Shown: in pieces, positions 1-6,291 of the stretch
Position numbering within the stretch: position 1 is the first letter of the stretch
How the letters are laid out: every line of letters starts with the position of its first letter
Origin: Thermoplasmata archaeon
Lineage (GTDB): Archaea > Thermoplasmatota > Thermoplasmata > Thermoplasmatales > Thermoplasmataceae
DNA: 7,732 bases
Assembly: GCA_021826835.1 (NCBI GenBank)
Contig: JAKAYH010000097.1
Location: 1 to 7,732 of the forward strand
Reading direction: 5' to 3'
Translations under genes and position numbers: made by a program
Notes under the pieces: model-generated
Database searches by the model: none
Seen by the model: the letters and a program-made list of their open reading frames with translations, nothing else
What the model was told of the DNA's origin: nothing

Positions 1-629
1 AGATAGCTTGAAATAGGTATGACTATATTAGTAAAGTTTTGGTATGTTCCCAGAAGTTTTGTCTGCGGATTGTATCCGTAAGGAATTGTTTGATTGCTCT
101 TATAGCAGCTTAAGGTTGCACATGATGTATAGTTGCTGGTTGATGCAGATAATCCCGAAAAGTAATGGATCATTATTGCAGGTTCAGAAGGATCTGATTG
201 TGATTGAACCATTGCGGAAAAGTATGTATACCCTAAAGATTCCAAAATAGAAACACTATCAAATTTATGTGTTCCAAAGAATGTAGAGTAGGATAGCTTA
301 TATGCATTGAATAAAGTACCTGCATATTGGGCACAGCCGGAGCACTGGTATACATTGATAATAGCACACCCATTTTGGTTAGTTGTATTTACATCCGTTC
401 CCGAGTAAAGAATTTCCAATCCTTTTACGGGCTCTCCAAACTGATTATAAACATAAATTGGGAATTTAACATATGAATTTCCTCTTACATATATTGGCGA
501 TACAACAATATTTAGTTTTGTGCTCCCAATACGATCTTTCTCAAGGTTATAAAATGAAAAAATGGATGCTGAAAGGACAAGAACAAGAGCTATTGCAATA
601 ATCTTCTTCCATGTAATATAACCATCCAT
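1..629 (-). CDS. Membrane-anchored extracytoplasmic protein, partial (3' end outside window)
   Basis: An uninterrupted minus-strand frame starts at the ATG at 629 and stays open for 209 codons to the window edge. The N-terminus (MDGYITWKKIIAIALVLVLS) has positive charges and then a hydrophobic segment at about residues 10-27, so it is either a signal peptide or a membrane anchor. The following region is beta-rich; residues 60-93 (YNQFGEPVKGLEI ... NQNGCAIINV) resemble the small Ig-like folds seen in Big_1 and carboxypeptidase-regulatory-like domains. There are five cysteines (C88, C96, C99, C170, C175) and four N-x-S/T sequons (N81, N166, N179, N198), as expected for a protein outside the membrane. 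The function is not recognised. It could be a surface or binding protein, or a permease with one N-terminal helix, a large ectodomain and later helices; the missing C-terminus would decide. The gene is divergent from the SCP2 operon. Confidence 0.72.
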   Translation of the reverse strand, partial: MDGYITWKKIIAIALVLVLSASIFSFYNLEKDRIGSTKLNIVVSPIYVRGNSYVKFPIYVYNQFGEPVKGLEILYSGTDVNTTNQNGCAIINVYQCSGCAQYAGTLFNAYKLSYSTFFGTHKFDSVSILESLGYTYFSAMVQSQSDPSEPAIMIHYFSGLSASTSNYTSCATLSCYKSNQTIPYGYNPQTKLLGTYQNFTNIVIPISSY

Positions 630-661
630 TCACTGAATAAGTTAAAGTTCATTAAAAATAT

Positions 662-669
662 TATCTAAA
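662..669 (-). promoter_or_regulatory. Candidate archaeal box A for the membrane-anchored protein gene
   Basis: On the minus strand the sequence reads TTTAGATA, close to the archaeal TATA consensus. Its centre is about 36 bases upstream of the ATG at 629. Transcription starting about 26 bases downstream would leave a leader of roughly 10 bases. No clear Shine-Dalgarno site precedes the ATG. This is pattern-based only. Confidence 0.4.
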
Positions 670-789
670 TTGCAGCATGATAACTTAGTGGGTTCAGTCA
701 AATGTTTTGAAATATCCTCTTCTATATTATACAATAGAATTTATTCGCTTAGAAAGCAAACAATGTCCTTTAGTTGATTGGATGAATAC

Positions 790-800
790 TTTAAATATAA
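790..800 (+). promoter_or_regulatory. Candidate archaeal box A for the SCP2-ADH-ALDH operon (distal)
   Basis: TTTAAATATAA is the best match to the archaeal TATA consensus in this intergenic region. It is about 66-76 bases upstream of the SCP2 start, so a transcript from it would have a leader of about 40-45 bases. It competes with a nearer but weaker candidate at 837-844. Confidence 0.45.
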
Positions 801-836
801 CCTCTCCAGCCTATCTTCCCCCTTTGATTGAAAACT

Positions 837-844
837 TTATTTAT
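837..844 (+). promoter_or_regulatory. Candidate archaeal box A for the SCP2-ADH-ALDH operon (proximal)
   Basis: TTTATTTA is centred about 25 bases upstream of the ATG at 866, which would put the transcription start at or next to the start codon and give a leaderless transcript. The absence of a Shine-Dalgarno site before 866 agrees with this. It matches the consensus less well than the distal box at 790-800, and both may be used. Confidence 0.4.
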
Positions 845-865
845 TCATTGGGCTTTAATTGAGAT

Positions 866-1270
866 ATGTATAAATTTCCATCGGAAGAATGGGCAAATGC
901 ATATTTTGAAAAGCTAAATGGAAACGCTGATTACAAAGACTCAGCAAGAGATTGGGAGGGGGATATAACCCTAATTATCAATGCAGATGAGACCATGAAA
1001 GAAGATGCGTATCTCTATCTCGATCTATATCACGGAATTTGCAGAAAATACATATTCACAAATGACCTGAATAAAATTCCAAAATCTGAATTCACTTATT
1101 CAGGAAAATTTGGAAATTGGAAAAAGTTGATCAACGGTGAAGTAGACCCAATAAAGGGAATTTTGACCGGGAAATTCAAGCTTAAGGGATCGATGGCAAA
1201 GATTATGAGATATACCAAGGCAGCAAAATTAATGGTCAACACTGCTTCTCAGGTCCCGTCGGTGTTCTGA
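866..1270 (+). CDS. SCP2-like (sterol carrier protein 2 fold) lipid-binding protein
   Basis: A 134-residue soluble protein with the pattern of the SCP2 domain: an alternating beta segment (GDITLIINAD at about 32-41, then AYLYLDLYHGICRKYIF at 48-64), followed by the conserved C-terminal block W85-KKLINGEVDPIKGI and G102-KFKLKGS. Family members bind lipids and acyl chains in a hydrophobic tunnel and have no catalytic residues of their own; the length fits a stand-alone domain. No signal peptide is seen, so it is probably cytoplasmic. The ATG at 866 is the first possible start because a TGA lies in frame at 860-862. Its TGA is followed directly by the ATG of the alcohol dehydrogenase, so the two are almost certainly cotranscribed and translationally linked. 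That context suggests it delivers or holds a hydrophobic substrate for the dehydrogenases. The ligand is unknown. Confidence 0.75.
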   Translation: MYKFPSEEWANAYFEKLNGNADYKDSARDWEGDITLIINADETMKEDAYLYLDLYHGICRKYIFTNDLNKIPKSEFTYSGKFGNWKKLINGEVDPIKGILTGKFKLKGSMAKIMRYTKAAKLMVNTASQVPSVF

Positions 1271-2395
1271 ATGTGGTTTTTTAGAAGCCCGTCAATAATA
1301 TACGGGGAAGATTCCATTTCTTATCTGAATGATATTCCTCAAAGAAGGATTGCCATATTAACTGATGGAAACATTGTGAGAGCTGGACTGGTGCAGAAAG
1401 TCAGGCATGAACTTCCTGAAGATGCAAAGGTTCTCATAATAGATGATGTCCCCGTTGAACCAACATTATCATATGTTTCTTCCATTAAGGGAAAAATAGA
1501 TCAATTCAAACCTGATCTCATTATGGGACTTGGAGGCGGATCTTGCATGGATTGCGCAAAAGCTGCCTTTGTCACCTATGAGAAACCTGGTCTTGACATG
1601 CATGATATTACTCCACTCATAAATCTTGATCTTAGAAAGAAAGCCAGGATAATCCTCATACCAACAACCAGTGGAACAGGATCAGAATGCTCCTGGGCGG
1701 CGGTGATTAGTGAGGATGATCATGGCAGAAAGAATGAATTTGCCTCGCCTGAAATAATTGCGGATTTTGCAATACTTGATCCGGTTATGGTAAGTTCTCT
1801 TCCTGAAATGGTTAGAAAAAGCACAGCAATAGATGCCCTTACGCATGCCATAGAGGCAAGAAGCAGTGCATGGAAAAACCCATACTCCGATATATTTGCC
1901 GATAAAGCTGTTGAACTTATCACTTCAAACCTCATGGACGCAATAGCCGACAATGAAAATGTAGATGCGATCACTAATGTTCACATAGGTGCCTCAATGG
2001 CTGGTCTAGCTTTCTCCAACTCCCAGATAACTCTTGCTCATTCCCTTGGACATTCGCTTGGAGCCCATTTCAATATTCCACACGGAATTTCGGTGGGCAT
2101 ATTCCTTCCGCATGTTATCCGCTTCAATTATTCTCAAGCAAAATCAGAGTATTCAGCCATAAATAAAAAGTTTCCAAAGTCCCTGAGAAAAAAATATCTG
2201 CATCTTACAGTTGAAAATTTCCTGAAACAGCTTTCAATGCCAATGACAATTGCTGATCTGAAAATTCCTAAAAATGAATATGAAAAAAAGATGGATTCTA
2301 TGGCAAGCCTTGCCCTTGAATCAACAGGAACGGTGTTGAACCCAAGAGATGCAGGAAGAAGTGAACTGGAGATGCTTTTCAAGGAGATTGAATGA
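1271..2395 (+). CDS. Iron-type (group III) alcohol dehydrogenase
   Basis: A 374-residue protein of the metal-dependent alcohol dehydrogenase family, which interconverts alcohols and aldehydes with NAD(P). The order is as expected: an N-terminal nucleotide-binding half with GGGS at 88-91 followed by D94 and K97, then PTTSGTGSE at 131-139, and a helical metal-binding half. The four metal ligands can be read by comparison with FucO: D188 and H192 (IDALTHAIEA), H257 and H271 (14 residues apart, as in FucO), with H261 at the catalytic histidine position. All are intact and the length is normal for the family. Its ATG abuts the SCP2 stop codon, with a weak GGTG ribosome-binding match at 1261-1264. 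Substrate cannot be assigned from sequence; the neighbours (SCP2, aldehyde dehydrogenase) suggest a hydrophobic alcohol oxidised in two steps. The metal could be Fe or Zn. Confidence 0.9.
   Translation: MWFFRSPSIIYGEDSISYLNDIPQRRIAILTDGNIVRAGLVQKVRHELPEDAKVLIIDDVPVEPTLSYVSSIKGKIDQFKPDLIMGLGGGSCMDCAKAAFVTYEKPGLDMHDITPLINLDLRKKARIILIPTTSGTGSECSWAAVISEDDHGRKNEFASPEIIADFAILDPVMVSSLPEMVRKSTAIDALTHAIEARSSAWKNPYSDIFADKAVELITSNLMDAIADNENVDAITNVHIGASMAGLAFSNSQITLAHSLGHSLGAHFNIPHGISVGIFLPHVIRFNYSQAKSEYSAINKKFPKSLRKKYLHLTVENFLKQLSMPMTIADLKIPKNEYEKKMDSMASLALESTGTVLNPRDAGRSELEMLFKEIE
2381..2386 (+). promoter_or_regulatory. Shine-Dalgarno site that sets the aldehyde dehydrogenase start
   Basis: AAGGAG lies inside the end of the alcohol dehydrogenase gene, 10 bases before the ATG at 2397. 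It favours that ATG over an in-frame ATG at 2349, which would lie 47 bases inside the upstream gene and add 16 residues outside the usual family fold. Confidence 0.6.
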
Positions 2396-2396
2396 G

Positions 2397-3881
2397 ATGA
2401 AAAGATATGGAAATTTAATCAATGGAAACATGGATAATGCCGGTATTGAATATGATGTAATTTCACCCATAGACGGTTCAATTTATGCAAAGGCCGTTAA
2501 AGCCAGTGAGGAGAAGACAAAGGAAGCAATAGATATTGCCTATGACGCCAGGGAAAAATGGGAGAATATTCCACTTTCCGGACGGAAGAAAATATTTGCC
2601 AAAATGGTTTCCATCTTTGAGGAAAAGCTTGATGATTATGCAAGGATCGAGGCAGAGAATACAGGAAGGACACTTCGTCAAAGTGTGTTTATGGATACGA
2701 ATATTGCCCTAGAACACATGCGGTATTTTTCCACTACAAACGAATTCAAGAGCAGCCGAAAGATTAAGCATCCGGAATATCCCCAGAGTTATGGCATTGT
2801 TCAGAACAGACCCATTGGAGTAGTTGGTGCCATAACTCCATGGAATGTACCACTTCTCATGGCAGTATGGAAAATATTCCCTGCACTTCTTGCTGGCAAT
2901 ACCATGGTTCTCAAACCAAGTCATTACACCCCAGCAACGACATTTGAACTTGCACTGGATCTAAAGAGAGCCGGACTGCCTGATGGAGTTCTAAATATTG
3001 TCACAGGTGAAGGATCAGTTATTGGAAAGGCCCTTGCCAAGAGTGAAAAGGTTAGGGGCCTTTCATTTACGGGAAGCACCGAAACAGGAAGAAATGTGAC
3101 CAGAAATGCCGCAGGAACCATCAAGAAAATTGTTATGGAACTTGGAGGGAAATCTCCAAATATTGTCCTTGAGGATGCCGATCTTGAAAGGGCTGCGAAG
3201 GGCGTTCTATTTGGTATATTTCTCCATTCTGGTCAGTTGTGCGAAAGCGGAAGCAGACTTCTGGTTCAGTCCTCAATAAAGGAGAAATTCCTGAGAGTAT
3301 TAGAATCCTATGCGGAGAGGATGAAAAGCGGTGATCCTCTTGATATGAATACGGATATTGGAGCAATAACAACCGCAGAACAATATGATAAGATTAGAAA
3401 TATGATCCGCAGGGCAGAGGATGATGGAGCTAAGGTATTCTACAGAAAAACAATAGAAGGAAGCGTTCCCAAAGGAGGCTTCTATATCGGGCCAACCATA
3501 ATGGATAATTTAAGTCCGGGGATGGAAATAGCCAGTGAGGAGGTGTTTGGACCTGTGCTTTCAGTTCTTGAATTTGATAAGATCAGTGAAGCTGTAGAGA
3601 TTGCAAACCAGAGCAATTATGGTCTTGCATGCGGTGTGTGGTCTAAGGACACAAGAAAAGCAATTAAAGTTGCAAACATGATTAACGCGGGAACTGTGTG
3701 GATTAACGATTACCACCTCATATCTGCGGCTGCACCAAGAGGGGGATTTGGTAACAGTGGAATAGGAAGGGAACTTGGAAGGGAAGGAATTTATGAATTC
3801 ACAGAGTCACGGCACTTCTTCGTAAGTGATGAAAATAATGAGCTTGTCGATCTTTCCTTTGGATTGATCGTCTCAGATTAG
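2397..3881 (+). CDS. Aldehyde dehydrogenase, NAD(P)-dependent (ALDH superfamily)
   Basis: A 494-residue enzyme of the classical ALDH superfamily, oxidising an aldehyde to the carboxylic acid through a thiohemiacetal on cysteine. Landmarks are intact: N150 in ITPWNVPLL, K173 in LKPS, FTGSTETG at 224-231 (nucleotide-binding loop), E248 in MELGGKSP (general base), C282 in SGQLCESGSR (nucleophile) and the EEVFGPVLSV block. The start at 2397 is preferred because of the AAGGAG at 2381-2386 and the 1-base gap to the alcohol dehydrogenase stop. Position 176 is His (KPSHYTP) where NAD-preferring members usually have Glu, so NADP may be accepted. Thermoplasmatales are known to use an ALDH-family, NADP-linked glyceraldehyde dehydrogenase in the non-phosphorylating Entner-Doudoroff pathway, and this could be a paralogue. 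The operon instead points to an aldehyde made by the adjacent alcohol dehydrogenase. The stop overlaps that of the convergent gene. Confidence 0.92.
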   Translation: MKRYGNLINGNMDNAGIEYDVISPIDGSIYAKAVKASEEKTKEAIDIAYDAREKWENIPLSGRKKIFAKMVSIFEEKLDDYARIEAENTGRTLRQSVFMDTNIALEHMRYFSTTNEFKSSRKIKHPEYPQSYGIVQNRPIGVVGAITPWNVPLLMAVWKIFPALLAGNTMVLKPSHYTPATTFELALDLKRAGLPDGVLNIVTGEGSVIGKALAKSEKVRGLSFTGSTETGRNVTRNAAGTIKKIVMELGGKSPNIVLEDADLERAAKGVLFGIFLHSGQLCESGSRLLVQSSIKEKFLRVLESYAERMKSGDPLDMNTDIGAITTAEQYDKIRNMIRRAEDDGAKVFYRKTIEGSVPKGGFYIGPTIMDNLSPGMEIASEEVFGPVLSVLEFDKISEAVEIANQSNYGLACGVWSKDTRKAIKVANMINAGTVWINDYHLISAAAPRGGFGNSGIGRELGREGIYEFTESRHFFVSDENNELVDLSFGLIVSD

Positions 3882-4456
3882 GCTATGTATGAGGTTGCTG
3901 AGGAATCAAATTTCTTGATAAATCTTATTTTATCTCCCCTTCCGCCCTGAAGTTCCCTGATCTGTGGATATATCTTCCATAGATCACCCATACTAATAAT
4001 TGCTGCAGGATGCTTCATGCCATATGTGGAAACGGCAACCAGTAATGTCATATGTCTTGCTGTGTTTTCGTCGATATAACCAAGTGAATGCATATATTCA
4101 TGAGTCAATAACATATAGACAAATGAATTAAATTCTTTATGGGATGTTGTCAATTTCTTCATGACCTCTACTATTTCTTCATTCATTACTATGTAATTTC
4201 CCCAAATTTCCCAAAGGGCTCCGACATTCCACGGCAAGTTTGAAAATGCCAAACCAAGACCTGAACGTTCCTGCTTGAAAACTTCCTTTACAGATCTCTT
4301 AACCACGTCAAAGATCTCATCGATATCCATTTGATCATCGAGAGAGAAAGCTTCTTTGTTTTTTTCTTCCAGATACAAAAGTTCTATCTCTTTTTTCTTT
4401 CTTGCTGCTTCAGAAAGAACTCTTGGTTCATCCGGAGGAATGTTCCCATGAGTCAT
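3878..4456 (-). CDS. Putative zinc metallopeptidase with HExxHxxGxxD motif
   Basis: A 192-residue protein with no signal peptide or membrane segment, so probably cytoplasmic. Residues 16-60 are charged and helical. A conserved-looking block follows (GLGLAFSNLPWNVGALWEIW at 66-85, then NYIVMNEEIVE). Next comes LLTHEYMHSLGYIDE with H119, E120 and H123 forming the zincin HExxH motif; D129 or E130 could be the third metal ligand. HExxHxxGxxD is the ligand pattern of snapalysin-type (M7) peptidases, but overall similarity to them is not apparent. From memory, archaea have conserved proteins pairing an IVMN segment with HEYxHxLG, and this seems to be one of them. Substrate and activity are unknown. 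It is divergent from the ridA-family gene across a 90-base region and convergent with the aldehyde dehydrogenase. Confidence 0.75.
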   Translation of the reverse strand: MTHGNIPPDEPRVLSEAARKKKEIELLYLEEKNKEAFSLDDQMDIDEIFDVVKRSVKEVFKQERSGLGLAFSNLPWNVGALWEIWGNYIVMNEEIVEVMKKLTTSHKEFNSFVYMLLTHEYMHSLGYIDENTARHMTLLVAVSTYGMKHPAAIISMGDLWKIYPQIRELQGGRGDKIRFIKKFDSSATSYIA

Positions 4457-4487
4457 GCTCGGAAATGACTTTCATAATATTAACCTT

Positions 4488-4495
4488 TTTATAAA
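4488..4495 (-). promoter_or_regulatory. Candidate box A for the zincin-like gene
   Basis: TTTATAAA is centred about 35 bases upstream of the ATG at 4456. Transcription starting about 26 bases downstream would give a leader of around 9 bases. The element is self-complementary, but its distance from the plus-strand start (about 55 bases) fits the minus-strand gene better. Confidence 0.5.
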
Positions 4496-4499
4496 TTAA

Positions 4500-4516
4500 A
4501 TGTTTCAATGAAACAT
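4500..4516. promoter_or_regulatory. Perfect 17-bp palindrome, candidate shared operator
   Basis: ATGTTTCAATGAAACAT has two 8-base arms around a single central A and no mismatch. It sits between the box A of the zincin-like gene (4488-4495, minus) and that of the ridA-family gene (4519-4526, plus), within 4 bases of each. A dimeric regulator bound here would cover the TFB-recognition (BRE) position of both promoters. The regulator is not identifiable from this window. Confidence 0.5.
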
Positions 4517-4518
4517 AC

Positions 4519-4526
4519 TTTATGAG
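4519..4526 (+). promoter_or_regulatory. Candidate box A for the ridA-family gene
   Basis: TTTATGAG, centred about 25 bases before the ATG at 4547, would place transcription initiation at the start codon. No Shine-Dalgarno site precedes that ATG, in keeping with a leaderless transcript. The match to the TATA consensus is moderate. Confidence 0.4.
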
Positions 4527-4546
4527 TAACTGAATAATAATGACCC

Positions 4547-4912
4547 ATGACAAAGAAGACAATAAATTTAAAGGATGATTTGAAAAATAGAATATTTTCT
4601 GATTCAGTAATGGACGGAAACGTTCTCTACATATCAGGACAGGTTGGAACTGCTGAAGGAGAGGATAATTCCTTTGAGAAACAATTCAGAAGGGTTTTGG
4701 AAAAATTGAGTTCAATCCTCAAAAAAGCGGATATGTCTCTGGAAAATGTTCTTCGGGTTGGCGTATATTTGAAAGAGAGAAGTGATTTCCAAAAAATGAA
4801 TCAGCTTTTCACGGAGTATTTTCCAAAGAACCCGCCTGCAAGATCAACAATTATAACAAATCTCGTAAATGAAAATATGCTTGTGGAAATCGATGCAATA
4901 GCATCCAGATAA
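4547..4912 (+). CDS. ridA: RidA/YjgF/UK114-family enamine/imine deaminase-like protein
   Basis: A 121-residue protein, the normal size for the family, which forms trimers and hydrolyses reactive enamines and imines such as 2-aminoacrylate. Features seen: VLYISGQVG at 26-34, the helix with FEKQFRRVLEKLSSILKKA, then VLRVGVYLKERSDFQKMN, and the signature PPARSTIITNLVNENMLVEI at 96-115. R99 matches the arginine that binds the substrate carboxylate in RidA (R105 in E. coli), and E114 matches the conserved glutamate near the site, so a deaminase role is plausible. The family also has subgroups with other activities (Rid1-7), so the symbol is a family label. It is divergent from the zincin-like gene and probably leaderless. 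Only 36 bases separate it from the convergent arsB, with a short T-rich stretch at about 4937-4945 and no obvious hairpin terminator. Confidence 0.85.
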   Translation: MTKKTINLKDDLKNRIFSDSVMDGNVLYISGQVGTAEGEDNSFEKQFRRVLEKLSSILKKADMSLENVLRVGVYLKERSDFQKMNQLFTEYFPKNPPARSTIITNLVNENMLVEIDAIASR

Positions 4913-4948
4913 TTTCCCATCTTTGCTCTTGCAAGGATTTTGTTCTAC

Positions 4949-6232
4949 TCACAATGGCAATAGGAGACTTAAGAGTGTTATTGTCAAAACTGGAAAACCA
5001 ATGATAAAGCCGGTCTTCATATAGTAAAGAGGCTTAATCTCTATTCCCCTCTTTCTTTGGAGGGTAAAGAGCCATAACAGTGTTGCCAGAGAACCTATTG
5101 GTGTAAATTTTGGTCCGATGTCATTGGCGATGACACTTGCATATGCTAGAGTCAACCCGTTGTGAATCTGCCCTATTGCAAGACTGGCAAGAAGCGTGGA
5201 TGGCATATTATTCATTGTGGCTGCTATGGCTGCGAAGAGGTAGCCTGAAAGTAATAAATGTAATGGATAAGGTAAGAAAACTGTAGCGTTAATAAGATAA
5301 ACCATTATTGAGGTAAAGCCGTTAGACCCAAAGGCATAAACAACCATATACATACCTAGGGAAAAAATTACAATCTGCCAAGGGGCTTCTTTAACAGCCT
5401 TCTTTACATCCACTTTTCCCTTCAGCTTTGAAATTATTGCAAGTGCCCCAACCAAGGGAACAGAAATGAATGCTACTGGTATATCATAAATGCCCCCAAT
5501 GGAATTTCCAACAATGAGAAGAAATATGACGGGAATAAATAATTTGAAAACCAGCGGATCTTTAATGGCATCTTCAGGATTTTTTAAATCATCAGTTTCA
5601 TAGCTGTCAGGAATTTCCTTTCTAAAATAGATATAGAGAAAGAAAACGCTTGCACCTATGCTCACGAGATCCGGTAAAATCATGACCTCTGCGTATGAAA
5701 GAAATGAAATATGAAAATAACTTGATGTTACTATATTCACAAGATTGCTTATCACAAGTGGAATGCTTGAAGAATCTGCAATAAAACCTGTGGCAATAAT
5801 GAATGGGATCATTGCTTTTCCGCTTATCTTTGTTCTAACAAGCAGGGAAACAACTATGGGAGTTAGAATAAGGGCGGTTCCATCGTTGGCAAAAAAGGCA
5901 GATATGATTGCTCCAAGAAGTATGAGGTATACAAACATCCTTTTCCCGTTGCCGTTTGCAAATCTTGCGAACTTAATTGCCGCATATTCAAAGACCCCTG
6001 CTTCGTCAAATATTATGGATGAAATTATAATTGCAACAAATGTAAATGTGGCATTCCACACAATATTCCATACAACCTCAATGCCATGGAAACTTAAAAT
6101 TCCAAAGACCAGTGCCAAAAGTGCTCCAAGAAGGGCGGAATAGCCAATGGGGATGTTCTTCGGTTTCACTATGACCATGAACAGTGTAAACAGGAATATG
6201 GCAAGAGAGATAAAAAATTGAATATAATTCAT
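4949..6232 (-). CDS. arsB: Arsenite efflux permease ArsB
   Basis: A 427-residue integral membrane protein, almost exactly the length of the enterobacterial ArsB, with about 11-12 hydrophobic segments. It exports arsenite (and often antimonite) across the cytoplasmic membrane, driven by the ion gradient or by a partner ArsA. Family marks seen: N116-D-G-T followed by ALILTPIVV, the half-repeat FIADSSSIPLVISNLVNIV at about 150-168, and N370-D-I-G-P-K-F-T-P-I-G-S-L-A-T-L-L-W, the most characteristic ArsB block. The two ND-type motifs reflect the inverted repeat of this ion-transporter superfamily. It follows arsC on the same strand with a 48-base gap, so cotranscription is likely. No good Shine-Dalgarno site precedes the ATG at 6232. 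No arsA is in the window. The main alternative is another member of the ArsB/NhaD/CitM superfamily, less likely given the arsC neighbour. Confidence 0.92.
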   Translation of the reverse strand: MNYIQFFISLAIFLFTLFMVIVKPKNIPIGYSALLGALLALVFGILSFHGIEVVWNIVWNATFTFVAIIISSIIFDEAGVFEYAAIKFARFANGNGKRMFVYLILLGAIISAFFANDGTALILTPIVVSLLVRTKISGKAMIPFIIATGFIADSSSIPLVISNLVNIVTSSYFHISFLSYAEVMILPDLVSIGASVFFLYIYFRKEIPDSYETDDLKNPEDAIKDPLVFKLFIPVIFLLIVGNSIGGIYDIPVAFISVPLVGALAIISKLKGKVDVKKAVKEAPWQIVIFSLGMYMVVYAFGSNGFTSIMVYLINATVFLPYPLHLLLSGYLFAAIAATMNNMPSTLLASLAIGQIHNGLTLAYASVIANDIGPKFTPIGSLATLLWLFTLQRKRGIEIKPLYYMKTGFIIGFPVLTITLLSLLLPL

Positions 6233-6272
6233 ATAAGATTACCGAATTTTCGCAAGACTATTCCTTATTGCT

Positions 6273-6291
6273 ATACCATATTATTTGGTAT
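6273..6291. repeat. Inverted repeat across the arsC stop codon
   Basis: ATACCA and TGGTAT are perfect 6-base arms around a 7-base centre that contains the arsC TAA (6281-6283). In the mRNA this could form a small hairpin in the arsC-arsB gap. It lacks a following U-run on the minus strand, so it is not a convincing terminator. It could affect arsB translation or RNA processing, or be chance in AT-rich DNA. Confidence 0.35.

Noticed and set aside
44..250. Plus-strand 68-codon open frame
   Set aside because: It lies antisense to the open 209-codon frame of the membrane-anchored protein, has no family features, and its composition fits a shadow.
2349..2396. Upstream ATG giving a 510-residue aldehyde dehydrogenase
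   Set aside because: It starts 47 bases inside the alcohol dehydrogenase gene and adds 16 non-family residues; AAGGAG at 2381-2386 and the 1-base gap support the ATG at 2397.
4913..4948. Possible hairpin terminator between ridA and arsB (CTTGCAAG palindrome)
   Set aside because: The palindrome is only 8 bases with no loop and no solid T-run follows on either strand.
5745..6143. Plus-strand 132-codon frame opposite arsB
   Set aside because: The arsB frame on the other strand shows full family motifs; the plus frame is its antisense shadow.
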